Positions 1 to 10,697 of a stretch of DNA of 64,000 bases are shown piece by piece (within the stretch, counting starts at the first letter, position 1; each line of letters opens with the position of its first letter). The stretch comes from Rhynchopus sp. YZ270_cl-10. Its lineage: Eukaryota; Euglenozoa; Diplonemea; Diplonemida; Diplonemidae. A model generated the notes under the pieces. That model saw nothing but the letters and a program-made list of their open reading frames with translations, did no database searches and had not been told where the DNA came from. Location: the NCBI GenBank assembly GCA_964035575.1, contig OZ037899.1:1054001-1118000 (forward strand). Direction: 5' to 3'. Position numbers and translations under genes: made by a program.

Positions 1-3000
1 ACTCCGCTGTCTCTTTAAAGCAAATTACGCTTCCAACAATCTCCACAAATTCTGTTGAAAAACGCTTTTTGGAGGACTGCATTTCTGTTTCGAATGCAAA
101 GGAAAAGGAGGGGGAAGGGGATGCCCCATCTGAGCTTGGCACCTCCGATTTTTCTTCGTCTTCGTCGTTTCTTGCGGCAGAATTTAGAAGGAAGGGGCTT
201 CGCCTTGTTCTCAACATTCTTTCGCAGCACGTTGCCGACCATGGCGCTATCTCTGGTAAGGTTGTTATCTTTTTGCCGTCTTGGACACATATCCAAATTG
301 TAGGACAGGCAGTGCATATGAACCAATTTGGTGTTCCAATCATCCCGGTACACCCAGACGTTCCGAAGGAAACTATCTCCAAGGATATTATCTTTAAGTC
401 GCTGTTCCAGCCGGGCGGTGCTATTGTGCTTGCGTGCAATGCACTCTCGACGGATCTACCGGTGATGGATGCGTCTTTGGTGATTGATGCTGGGCATACA
501 CAGTATTTCCCGTATGACCCTTCCTATGGGATGTACAATGGTGATGTGAGTTTGGTTTCGAAGCAGGAAATTGCAAACCGGACGTCGCTTCTTGAACGGT
601 CGACCCATAAAGGGGCGCTGCAGATTTATCATTTTATTCCAAAAATGCTGTGTGAACAGTTTTTGAAGGATGAGGCTGATGCGGATATTTTGCAGCAAAA
701 CCTTGCGCACACCCTTCTCCTTGTTAAGGCTGTCGACAGAACATTAGACATCAACGACTTCTTCGACAACCTCATTAACAAACCTGGAGCCAAGCAGGTT
801 GAGGATGCAATCGTGGAACTCTCCTGCCGTGCGCTCTATAACACAAAGGACGGGGGTTTAACATTGCTCGGCGCCTTGGCGGCGTCGGTACCTTTGCCCC
901 TCGCGGTTTCTAAAATTTTGGTGTTTGCAGTGGGGTTGCGTTGTCTTGACGCTGGGTTGACTGCTGCAGCATCTTTGCTTGCACCTCCGATATTCGCGCA
1001 GGAGGAGGACGCAAAAGCGCATCAAAATGTTCTTGCCATTTCAAACTGGAATATGTCCGACCATTTGACAGAGTTGACAGCCTTTGCAGGTTTTGCGGAG
1101 AAAGGTACAGTGATGGAGGAACTGCAATACTGCCATGAGACTGCTGTGCATCCGAGAAGCGCGAAGGTGGTGCGGAGACTGCGGGCCATGCTGCTGTCGG
1201 TTTTGCAAGATCTGCATATCTTCCGCCCCGAAAACTGGAACGAAGCGAATCTGAACCGCCGCGACCCCGAGCTGACCCGCTCCTGCATCACCGCAGGGCT
1301 CTACCCTCACGTTGCCCTCTGCGAAGGACCACAGACCGAAACCTCTCTCTCCCTTGCCCTCTCATCTCCTCATTCGGTAGACCGTCTCGCGATCCACCCC
1401 AAATCTGTGTGCACCGTGCGTAATGATGCGTACCCAGAATACCTCGTGTACACCAGAGCCTTCTACACAACCGTTGGCGACCTCAAAGTAGGGTCGCTCT
1501 GCGGCGTGTCTCGGGTGGATCCTTTGAGCATTGTGGTCTACTCTGGTGCGGGGCTGTTGAATAAGGCGGGGGAGATGCATGCGTTGAAGGGACGTTGTAG
1601 AGGGTGGTTCGCGCCGGAAGCGACCGGGGTGTGGGCGAAGACGCCTCAAGCAGAGTTTGTGATTGGTGAGAGCCGTGCTGCGAGAGGACCGCATGAGCTT
1701 CCAGAAAACCCCACCCCAGCAAATTTCGTGCATTTTTCGTTCGGTGATGACAACAAAAAGCATCAATTGGTGTTAGATAAAAAGGTGAAATTGAGTACCA
1801 ATCATGCGGTCGCAACTCTTGCGATTAAAGTCCGCAAAGCGGTGGTAGCTGCTGCGAACAAAGCTATCGTGGGGTTGAAAGACTCAGAATCAGGTTCACC
1901 TGGTCTCTTTGCGTCGGATCTGTCCGAATCGTTAGGGATGCTCCTCGTTTTGACCACCAACCCTGCGAAGCAGGAGCAGGAACTGCGTGCAGAGCATTGG
2001 CGGCAAAAGGGGGTCTTCGAAAGCGAGCTGGTCCCTGTCTTTGGCTTCAAGGTGGATGGAGGAGGTGGGGCGGTGGCGGCAGTGCCGCAAATGCACCATC
2101 ATCACCACCACCACCATCACGCACCGTTCCCACCGCCGATGCATCACCATCATCATCATCACCATCAGTTTCCGCCGATGCACCATCACCACCACCACCA
2201 CCATGGGTACGGAGCACCGAACACACCCCCGCCTCTGCCAGTGTCGACGTTGCCGCCGTCGATGCATCAGTCGATGGTGCCTGCGCATCATCAGCATCAT
2301 CATGGCATGCCGCTGCCCCCGTCTGCGGGGGGTGCGGCGCCAGGAGGAGGAGGGTGGAATGGCGCAAGTGCTCGCATCGACCCAGAGCAGTTCCACGGAG
2401 AGCTGCCCTCGCTCACACAGCGTACCATCATCGATGAGCTGGCGAGAAGCATCTTTGAGAATGGTTTGTGTTTTTTTTTTGTTTTTTTTTTGGGAAGATT
2501 TGGGGTCCTTTTTTGGGACTTCAGATTTTTTTTTTCTGTCGATCATGGCTTCATAAATATATTGAATATCGTCAATATATTGATTTGGTGATGAATATTA
2601 TTGATTGAATATTGAAAGTGTCAATAATATTGACTGAAAACTGTCAATATTTCAATAATATTGAAATATTGATCATATTATTGAATATTGACGTTGCAGT
2701 GCCTGCTTTTTCCTTGACGGGAGGCCATAGCTGAGAATAAGACTTGGGGACCCGGGACCCGGTTATTCTCAGTGGGACTGGGCACAATATATCGAAAACG
2801 CTGTGAAAACGCCTGAAAGCGGGAGGGTGGGGCCTGGATGGAGGGGTATTCCCAGTCCCTAGGACTGGGACTGTACCCAGTGCCCAGTACCCGTCCTAGT
2901 TCTAGTCCTGGGACAGTACCCGGGACCCGGCTTATTCTCAGCTCCCTTCCAGCCACAGAGTGGAGAGGCAAAGGGTCAAACTTTTCTGTTGAAGCCATGT

Positions 3001-6000
3001 GCGCAACATTTCAAAGATTGTGCCATAAATCGCACATTATCACAGCCAAACTATAGCATGGATAGGGTAGAGCTGTGGGCTACCGCTCGTAATTCCTAAA
3101 CACCTGTGTTTAGGTTTTTAAGGTTGCTGCCCTCTCAGTACCCTCCTGGTGCACCCACCCGAAAATGCACCAAAGTGTAAGATTTTTTCGGCGTTGGAAA
3201 GATTGGGCCTCAAAAATGCGGATCATCAAATCAGATCTGTGAGAGATTTGTTTTTAATTCCTATTTTCGTGTCGCGAGTTTACGTGGGAAATGCTTTAGA
3301 AACGTGCGTTCCTTAAGTACCCTATGGGCAAAACAGGCGTTTTTCACCAAAAACCGGGATTTTCGCCTTTTTGGGTGGTTTTTTGGGACCATACCCGGCT
3401 ATATGGACTGGAAAACGCGATTCTGGGGTGCTAGAACCAGGTCTAGGCCGCACAGGGGTACTTCTGTGGGCAAAAGCAACCCACAAAACCATGCACTGCG
3501 TTGTGTTCTGTGACCATTCAGGTGTTTTAGCTAGTGTACGAGGCGTTGCGATCGATTTGGTTTCGTTCTCGCTCATCAACCACACGAGCTAGCAAAAAAT
3601 ATTTAGGATTCGCAAAACCAAATTTTGTCCGCGCCGGAGGCGCACGGTGCGCTACTTTTTTATGAGAGTTGCGAACATACATTTGAAAAATCCATCCATC
3701 CACATGTCTTTTTTTATGAGAGGATCAGTGAGTAAATAGTTCCGCTTATGGGCCCAGGAGGCTTCCCCTGGTCAGGGGTGGGGTTTGCTGCTTGGAGAGG
3801 AGGTTGTTCTGGGTACAGAACGAGAAAAAAGAGTAGTTGAAACGTGCTAAAACGCAGTCGAGCTCATGCAAAGGGTAGGAGGTGGGTGTTCCGTACCGTA
3901 AGAGAACGGAGGCGGTTCACAACCGCTCGACGAATCACGCGACCTCTTTATACCCCAGCCTTTTTAACAGCCAAAAAAACTCTATGATTTTGCACGTGTT
4001 ACCGTGGGACTCTAAGGGCAATCATGGCTCAGTTCGTAAACGCGCACGTGCCATTCAGTGCCATCGCGGGGGAGCGACTTGCCTTGTGGCATCAGATGGC
4101 TCCTTAGTGGGGGGATCTACGCGGACAGTGAGAGGGGTGGGGAACAGCATTCTCTACCTGGCTTCTGAAGAAGGGTGTCTTCCCTTGGGGCTCCGCGAAG
4201 TGCAATGCGGACTCGAGAAGTCATTTGGAATTTTGTCATGGTTGGTATCACACAAGTCGCCATATTTTTTTTGCATTTTTTGGTCCGAAGTTCAATTATC
4301 AGTCCTGGAAATTGGGGCAATTTTTTTGTGCCTCAACTCGGGCATGTTTTTATGTGTGGTGCACGAGTTTGTGTGAGGTTGGAAGATGCAGAACCAGTTT
4401 CCAAGGGGCGCAAGACCGTTGTGTGAAGGAAAGTGTCAATATATTGATCAATATATTGATCAATATTTGCAAATATTGAATGGGAAATTTACACGGTAAA
4501 AGTGTCAATATATTGAAAATTTCCTACGTGATATTGATCAATATATTGATATTGAAAAAAACGTGAAAAAAAATATTGAATATATTTATGAAGCCATGGT
4601 CGATCTAAATACATTGTTAGGACTGAAGGGGGGATCCACCTGGTACCCAAAGGTACACTGCCACGAGAGGGCTTTTTTGCATTTCAAATCAAATTCTTTT
4701 TCAGGGGTTTTTATGTGGCTTTTTTTTCTTTTTCCACACAACACAACACAGGATCTCGCGATGCCGAAGACCACGTCGGCGACGGTGAAATGTTCCGCTT
4801 CCTCAAACCGGAGGACCAGAACAACAGTATGTACACATATGCCCACTACACTACTACATGTCTCACTTCCCGCACATCGCCACCCACACACAGCATACTA
4901 TGAGTGGAAGCTTAAGAACCTCGCCTTCCTCTCCGAGAAGCCCGAGGTGCCGAAGAAGGGCTCGCAGGAGGAGCAACGACGGGCGGAGCTGCGCCGTCAG
5001 TACCTCGAGACACACAACAACAACACCGCTGAGACGCACCCACCCGTACCGGAGTCTGCTGAGGAAGGTGAGGAGGAGGTGCAGGCGGGGTTCAACTTTG
5101 TCGGCAAAGACATGATGCCTGCGCCTGCGGCAGGCGCGGAGCCGATGTCCTTCACCATGGCAAAGCCAGCGCCGTCTGCCGTTCAAATGCCGTATCCCCC
5201 TGCTGGCACATCGCACCCACCACTTCCACCGCTCCCACCGCCATCCTCCTTCGCACCACCCCCGATGACAGAGCCGATCAGGCCCACCAGAGTGATCAGA
5301 AGGCCCACCTCGCCAAGAGTGCTCCCAGAAGTTGTACCTGCAGCACTGACAGAAGGGGAGGTGGCGGATATGGACGTCAGTGATGTTGTGAGATATGAAT
5401 CGTATGTAGTTGTTTAGGCGAAGCAAACGAGAGGCTTACGTTTTTTTCATCTTAAAATTGGGAATAAAAAAACTCTTTCACACAAAACAGCGAACGTCTC
5501 CGCCTTGAAATGGCTGCGTTCATCCCGCACGACATTACCCAGATCAGCGCTCCTCCAGCTTCCCGTATGTTTCCTCCCCCTTTTTTGTTTTTTCACCTCA
5601 TGAAATGAAGGAAATAGAAACAACGCACTTTGAACACACTTTTGTGTGTGCGTTTCACCACAACCTCTCCCATGGGTTTTATCGTGTGATGAGTGTTAAG
5701 TTTCTGTTTCTCCTCCCCCTCAGGGCCCCTCCCCTTCTCCTTTCTCTCCTTCCTTCTCCCTCCTTTTTGTTATCCCATTTTTTCCCCCAACAGTGATCCC
5801 TAAGAAATCGTTCATCGACATACCCGAGGCTCCATTAGGCCCACCAGTGTCTTCCTTCGACGGTGGCATGAAGGGAGCGACGAAGGGAATCCCATTCTCG
5901 CAGGAGGGCCCGCCCATGCCTATGGGCAAGGGGATGTGGCCTCCTGGCATGGACATGCTTGCTGGCAAGAAGGGCATGAAAGGGATGAAGGGTGGCGAAA

Positions 6001-7623
6001 AGGGGATGAAAGGAGGCGTGCCCCATGCAGGGGGGATGGGAGGTCCGTCTGTCCTGGTCGGACCCATTCCGTCGAAGCAGGAGACCCGCGGTTCGAACCT
6101 ACCCCTGATCCTTGCAAAGGTATGTGGTTTTTTTATATTGCATGAGCACGACTGAGATGCGATTCTCTTTTTTTCATATCCGGTTTTTTTAGTGGAGAAA
6201 TTATTTTCCTATCCTCGACAACATTTTATTTTTGTTTCAAAAACCTCTGGTTGTTCTCCCTGCAAGGATATGAAATTAAATCAGCGAACGAAATGGATGT
6301 TGGACTGCGTTGTGGGGGGTGCGCTCGTTGTACCAAGGTGCACTGTTCATGAGAGGGCTTTTTTGTATTTCATATCGATGTTGAGCTGTTCCCTGAGGTA
6401 GGACGCTTTCATCTCGTCACTGCTGAATATTGAAGACTGTTTGATGGTTGTTTCCCTGGTCGAATTTTTTTTAGTAGCAGTTTCGAGATTAATCCTTGTC
6501 TTGCATGCAGGTGTCATAGCGGCACTTCATAATTCCGTTGAGCTTGCTGTAGCTTGTCCAAAAGGTCGAGGCTGCTGTGCCATCCTTGTGCACAATGCTT
6601 AAAATATGCAATCAACATGATGCATGTTGGTGGAGATTTGCGTGTGGTCTTAATGCGCATGTAGGTGCAGAATTTCTTGCATTCCTTTTCGCTTTGACAC
6701 GCGGCTGCCGACGCTCCTGGCAGGGTATCGGCCATATGGCGCTGTTCACCTCCGTTTCAGCGCTGACGCACAGCGTTTTCAACACCTTGCACGCATCCCG
6801 ACACCAAGAGCTCTTTGAACTCTCATGAGCTGTGATGGTTCTTTTTTGGTGTTTTCGGAGGGCGTCCCATTTTTGAGCGCTTTTTTTTGGGTGGGCTTTT
6901 AGGCAGAACTACCAATAGTAAGGATATCAAATTGAATAAATATTAACTTCATCCACCCACCCACCCCCTCAGGCCCTGGGCGAAGCTGTCAACGCAAAGG
7001 TAGGCCCGACCCTGATCGTGGGCCAAGAGGCCCGCATCGACGTGCCCTCTCTTGCCATCGAGGAGCGGGCAGTCGGGAAGGAGTTCTTCGTCTGCCTCGG
7101 CCGCCGCATCAACATCCAAAAGAACGACCGGATACAGCAGCCCGAGGGCTTCCTTGCGGACAGGTTGAAGACAGTGCGGCAGCGGGTAGGGATTGAGGAG
7201 TACTCTGGCGAGCATGGGAAGGGCGACCGGAGACGATCCCCACCGAGAGATCGGGATCACCGCGACCGCGACCGGGATAGAGACCACAGGGATAACAGAG
7301 ACAACAGAGACAGGGACAGGGACAGAAGGGACTCCGACAGGGACAGAAGAGATTCTGACAGACGTGGAGACAGAGATAGGGACAGGGACAGGGACTATGA
7401 TTCCCGTCGTCGTGGTGGGGACAGAGGAGGCAGAGGAGGCAGAGATGACCGCGGCAGAGGAAGGCGTCATGGCTCCCCCGAAACGAAACGTCAGAGAACC
7501 GACGAGAAGCCCCTCGCCATCACCGAAAAGCCTGGCGCAAAGGGCCCCCCGGACTCCTACAAGTGCCCCAAGTGCAAACAAAATGGGCATTGGGTAAAGG
7601 ATTGCCCCACACTAAAGAAGTAG
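1..7623 (+). CDS. DEAH/RHA helicase C-terminal half fused to SURP domain, RD-repeat tail and CCHC zinc knuckle (5'-partial, six exons)
   Basis: The reading frame is open from base 3. Exons: <1-2463, 4752-4826, 4894-5401, 5491-5564, 5794-6119, 6973-7623; together from base 3 they give 1365 codons including TAG. Exon 1 starts just after the missing helicase domain 1 and motif III. It shows motif IV (GKVVIFLPSW, about 255-285), motif V and VI regions (435-600), the HA2 helical domain (about 711-985, with LTLLGALAASVPL) and an OB-fold (about 1380-1550, with AIHPKSV and YLVY). Three His blocks follow (2092-2204). A SURP domain then starts in exon 1 (IIDELARSIFENG), passes through exon 2 (MFRFLKPEDQNN) and ends in exon 3 (YYEWKL). 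Later exons give Pro-rich, GMKG-type and RD-repeat segments and a knuckle CPKCKQNGHWVKDC. SURP domains are known in U2 snRNP and G-patch-helicase partners, so a splicing or RNP-remodelling role is inferred. Motifs V and VI are degenerate, so ATPase activity is doubtful. Splice sites are read by eye; no transcript was available. Confidence 0.85.
2556..2692 (+). repeat. CAATATTG-type palindromic AT repeats
   Basis: Many overlapping copies of TCAATAT and ATATTGA in both orientations. A second cluster of the same type lies at 4433-4600. The two clusters bracket most of intron 1, as if they were the ends of one inserted tract. Confidence 0.6.
2729..2943. mobile_element. Foldback/MITE-like element, TIR AGCTGAGAATAAG
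   Basis: Left end AGCTGAGAATAAG and right end CTTATTCTCAGCT are perfect inverted repeats. GC-rich subterminal CCCGGGACCCGG is repeated at both ends. It is 215 bp, has no ORF and no clear target duplication. Confidence 0.65.
4433..4600 (+). repeat. Second CAATATTG-type palindromic AT cluster
   Basis: Repeated ATATTGATCAATATATTGA-like palindromes, matching the cluster at 2556-2692. Confidence 0.6.
4595..4700 (+). repeat. Short dispersed unit E, intronic copy
   Basis: Divergent copy with CACCTGGTACC, GGTACACTGCCACGAGAGGG and TTTGCATTTCAAATC. Related copies: 6288-6381, 41983-42050, 47431-47525, 51049-51092 and 52658-52735, all on the + strand. The better copies begin with AAATGGATGTYGGACTGC. 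Confidence 0.55.
4827..4893 (+). other. Intron 2 (67 nt)
   Basis: Donor GTATGT and acceptor CACACAG. The join is phase 1 and turns PEDQNN into PEDQNNTYYEWKL, the conserved end of a SURP domain. That match is the main support for this junction. Confidence 0.85.
5402..5490 (+). other. Intron 3 (89 nt) with a short hairpin-unit relic
   Basis: Donor GTATGT, acceptor AAAACAG, phase 2. It contains AACGAGAGGCTTACG followed by TTCATCTTAAAA (about 5427-5456), which resembles the dispersed ACGAGAG hairpin unit in the gene's sense orientation. Confidence 0.75.
5565..5793 (+). other. Intron 4 (229 nt), shares a block with 30.3-30.5 kb
   Basis: Donor GTATGT and acceptor CCAACAG behind a pyrimidine tract, phase 1. 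Bases about 5587-5720 (CACCTCATGAAATGAAGG through ATGAGTGTTA) recur at 30335-30515, far from any gene, where about 60 bp are added in the middle. Confidence 0.75.
6120..6972 (+). other. Intron 5 (853 nt)
   Basis: Donor GTATGT after ...LILAK and acceptor CCCCCTCAG, phase 0. It contains a unit-E repeat at about 6288-6381 and a degenerate hairpin-unit segment near 6144. Short ORFs within it show no protein-like features. Confidence 0.75.
6288..6381 (+). repeat. Short dispersed unit E, intronic copy
   Basis: AAATGGATGTTGGACTGCGT, then TTGTACCAAGGTGCACTG, then GAGAGGGCTTTTTTGTATTT. It closely matches the copy at 47431-47525. Confidence 0.65.
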
Positions 7624-7796
7624 GGAGATTTTATGAGGGGAGTAGGGGGGAAAAGGGTTTGTGTAGCGAGAAAAAAAAAAAATAGTGAGACTTGGGGCAG
7701 GGCTCTCAAGATCCTCCACGAAAAAAGCAGAATTTTCGAAATGAGGAGGATTCATTTTTGCAAAAAAACCCCCAAAAAAAAAATTTTTCCCCCGCA

Positions 7797-8240
7797 ACAA
7801 GCGGTCGTCGCGCGCTTCGCGCGCGCCTCCCTGACAGCCACAGAGCGGAGAGGCGGGTCAATTTTGCGAGATAACAAAAAACGGAAATCTAATCCTTTCT
7901 CTTGCACCGTACGCTCCACGAACCGTACAAAACCCATACGTCTTCCAGAAGCAGGGGCTGATGCAACGGCAGGTAATTTTTAAAAATGGCAAAAATTTTG
8001 CAGCTTTGGTCACGTTGCATGTTTTGGCTGCAAAATGCAAGGGTATCCAAAGACATTGCCAACTCTATTTTTTTGCGGAGCAAAAAAATAATATAAATGG
8101 CGCCGCAGGCGAAAAAAAATTGGGGTACGGTGTAAAAATGCTTCCTTTTACACCACAGAATCACTCAACGAACCCTTTTTTTGAGTAGCAAAAAATGAAA
8201 ATGGCGCCGCAGGCAAATTTTTTTTTAAGGTGCAGCCCTG
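7797..8240 (+). repeat. Long dispersed repeat G, copy 1
   Basis: It starts near the palindrome GCGCGCTTCGCGCGCG and includes CTGACAGCCACAGAGCGGAG, GTACGCTCCACGAACCGTAC and two GGCGCCGCAGGC blocks. The whole block recurs in inverse orientation at 28780-29225. No open frame is shared by the copies, so it is non-coding. Confidence 0.7.
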
Positions 8241-8456
8241 GACGGTGCATACAGGCTCGGGAAAATATTGGCTCCCTCGGGGGAGACAAAGTGACCCCCA
8301 CTATAAAACCCCTAAGAGGATAATCCTCCACCCGAGCCCGCCAAAAAAAAAAAAAAAATGGAGGAAATCCTCCACCAAAAAAGCCTGAAAAAAAAAAAAA
8401 AAGCCCCTGGAGGAAATATCCTCCCCTACGTGGAGGATCTTGAGAGCACTGACTTG

Positions 8457-9020
8457 GGGAGATCCGGGTGCCCGCAACAACAATATTCACAAGCAATCAC
8501 AAAAAAATAAATCCTATTCACAAAAAATCACAAACAATCACAAAAAATAAATCCTATTCGCAAAAAAACACAAACGATCACAAAAAATCACAAAAATCAC
8601 AAAAAATCACAAACAAAAAATCTTATTCACAAAAAATCACACAAAATCACAAAAAATAAATCCTATTCACAAAAAATCACAAACAATCACAAAAAAAAAA
8701 TCCTATTCACAAAAAATCACAAACAATCACAAAAAATCACATCCACTTTTTGTGATTTTTTGTGATTTTTTGTGAATAGGATTTTTTTTTTGTGATTGTT
8801 TGTGATTTTTTGTGAATAGGATTTATTTTTTGTGATTTTGTGTGATTTTTTGTGAATAAGATTTTTTGTTTGTGATTTTTTGTGATTTGTTGTGAATAGA
8901 ATTTTTTTTTTGTGATTTTTTTGTATTTATTTTGTGTGATTTTGTGTGATTTGTTGTGATTTGTTGTGATTTGTTGTGATTTTTTGTGAATATTGTTGTT
9001 GCGGGCACCCGGATCTCCCC
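8457..9020. mobile_element. Foldback element with TCACAAAAAA direct repeats
   Basis: Perfect terminal inverted repeats start GGGGAGATCCGGGTGCCCGC and continue through CAACAACAATATTCACAA. Each arm is filled with tandem variants of ATCACAAAAA and ATCCTATTCACAAA, and the centre of symmetry is near 8745. It is about 564 bp with no coding potential; low-complexity reading frames inside are artefacts. Confidence 0.7.
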
Positions 9021-9069
9021 ATGAGATTTCAAAAAAGAATCTGGTAATTTTTTCAAATAAGATGATGAA

Positions 9070-9092
9070 GGGGGGGGGGGGGGGGGGGGGGG
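9070..9092 (+). repeat. Poly-G run (about 23 G)
   Basis: Uninterrupted G run next to a G-rich flank. No gene is seen in 9021-9923 apart from a diverged unit A at 9272-9330. Confidence 0.8.
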
Positions 9093-9271
9093 TTTTGGAG
9101 TGGGTTTTGTTTATTCAGATGAGTTGTGGGGCTTTGGGTGTCATATTTTTACCAAAGTTTCTACTGCTGTTTTCTTTTTGCTGTTTTTTTTTTTTTTTGT
9201 TTGAATTTTGAATTGTTGGGTGTACGGGGGTGGGTGGAGGGAGAGAGAGGAACAAAAAAACAAAACCTAGT

Positions 9272-9330
9272 AGAAAAGTGGAGTGCATCCTCCGGGTGAC
9301 TACACTTAATCACGTTTTCAAAAAACAAAA
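9272..9330 (+). repeat. Short unit A, divergent copy
   Basis: AGTGGAGTGCATCCTCCGGG, then TGACTACACTTAATCAC and GTTTTCAAAAAAC. It matches the A family seen at 24111, 27305, 44802 and 55165. Confidence 0.5.
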
Positions 9331-9923
9331 CAAAAAATGTCTGTGAAATAATGGTTACTGCGGGCATTTTTCAGAGGGGTGCAAAATCGATTGATTTTAT
9401 CGTTTTTTTTTTATATCGTTTATTCCTCTGTTCTTTGAGAATAAATATGTGCGTGTTCAGAACACTCACATATTTCATCTTTTCAAGGTTTCCTTCTTTG
9501 TTTTGGGGTTATGGAAAAGCTGTGTATGCACGTCATGTATTCATCATTTCTGCAGTTTAATTCTTTGTTTCTTTTGGGTTGTGGAATGGGTGTGGGGCAA
9601 AGTAAAGGGTTCATTGATCAGGAATAACAACTGGGATGTGATTTTTTTTAAAGGTAATAGTGAACACAAATCGTCTGAACGGCAGGCGCTGCACTAAAGC
9701 AACAGATTATCATCAAAAACAAAAAATTATAAAAAAAAGAAAAAAGAAAAAACAGCATTGTGTTGTTGAGGTGTGTTCCCCCACCCACACCCTCCCCCCT
9801 TCCCACAACAGTCGATCGTTAAAATTGGTGGCACGGTTTGGGAAATCTATCCCATATGTATGGAAGAAGAAAAAACAATAGCAAAAAAAGGAATACTGGG
9901 TATGAACGGGGATATCTATGTTC

Positions 9924-10697
9924 TTATTTTTTCAACACAAAAAAAAAAAAAGGTTCGCTTTTTTGTTTTTTTTTGTTTTGTTTCTTAGTGTCAGGGAGTG
10001 TGACGAAGTCGCAGTGTGGGATTGCAATTGTTGATCCCATCCCTGTGGGCCCCTTGTTCCTCTGGACCAGGGCCTTCGCACTTCTCCCGATGCAACGCAA
10101 GTGCACATCCCGACCGAGCTGACCTTCCACTCCACGAATTAACGTGTGAATGACCTTTCGTTGCTCAAATGAAAGGATTCCTGCCTTCTGCGAAAGCCCC
10201 AACTTGAGGATAAGGGCAGAATCATCAGCCCTCTTCGGCGTCCCTCCTCGGAGTGGCGCAGGTCCACCCAACTTCGTCACGCAGTTGTTGCAGAGCGCGC
10301 GTTCGGTGTCCAGAAAGAGGGGGACTCCAACTCGACCAGTAACGGACTGCGGGAGGAGACGGCGCTGCAACACACTCCCGCCGGTAGGACAGGAAAAGAA
10401 ACCTGCGGCACAAGGGGGTTTGTCCATCTCGTCGTACTGCCTACCCAAGCACACCTCACAGATGTCGGAGTACGGCGCATCCCGGGACACGAACGTCTCC
10501 GTAACCCCCCCCCCCCCCCCAGACCTCCCCCGAACAGGTGTGCGGACCAGCTCCCAACACCGCACCTCGTCCGACAACAAGCAACACAGCCGCTGCGACA
10601 GCTGGTCCACCGGAAAAAAATACCGGCCGCTCTCCCCGCAAACCCCGCAACCTGTCCTCTGGCGGCCCCGGGTCTCGACATAAGGGTCACGAACCAT
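9924..10697 (-). CDS. Cys-rich hypothetical protein with three CxxC motifs
   Basis: A minus-strand frame of 257 codons plus stop, in a GC-rich block like the other genes here. I chose the ATG at 10697 (MVRDPYVETRG). The frame is open to an upstream ATG at 10838, which would add 47 Pro-rich residues. It shows CGVC, DICEVC and ALCNNC pairs, fitting one or two zinc ribbons. The C-terminal stretch ALILKLGLSQKAGILSFEQR looks like a folded helical segment. I do not recognise the family. The last 20 residues are Lys- and Phe-rich and lie in a homopolymer tract, so the true end may differ through an unseen intron. It is divergent from the Rrp7-like gene. An overlapping + strand frame at 10150-10683 lacks such features. 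Confidence 0.55.
   Translation of the reverse strand: MVRDPYVETRGRQRTGCGVCGESGRYFFPVDQLSQRLCCLLSDEVRCWELVRTPVRGRSGGGGGVTETFVSRDAPYSDICEVCLGRQYDEMDKPPCAAGFFSCPTGGSVLQRRLLPQSVTGRVGVPLFLDTERALCNNCVTKLGGPAPLRGGTPKRADDSALILKLGLSQKAGILSFEQRKVIHTLIRGVEGQLGRDVHLRCIGRSAKALVQRNKGPTGMGSTIAIPHCDFVTLPDTKKQNKKKQKSEPFFFFVLKK

Larger units (their letters stand above)
2464..4751 (+). other. Intron 1 of the helicase-SURP gene (2.3 kb, repeat-filled)
   Basis: The donor GTTTGT follows ...FENG. The acceptor is the CAG of ACACAACACAG at 4741-4751. The join is phase 1 and restores the SURP frame. The intron holds AT-rich palindromic repeats at both ends, a foldback element (2729-2943), a fragment of the GCGCACGG-type repeat (about 3632-3660) and a unit-E repeat (about 4595-4700). 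No gene was seen inside it. Confidence 0.8.

Noticed and set aside
6085-6105. GGTTCGAACC, a tRNA B-box-like motif
   Set aside because: It lies inside exon 5 coding sequence and no acceptor stem or A-box is placed around it.
8457-9020. CRISPR-like regularly spaced repeats
   Set aside because: TCACAAAAAA variants lack unique spacers, and the block is a foldback element in a eukaryotic genome.
10150-10683. A + strand open frame of 177 codons
   Set aside because: It overlaps the Cys-rich minus-strand frame, has no domain-like pattern and looks like a shadow of it.
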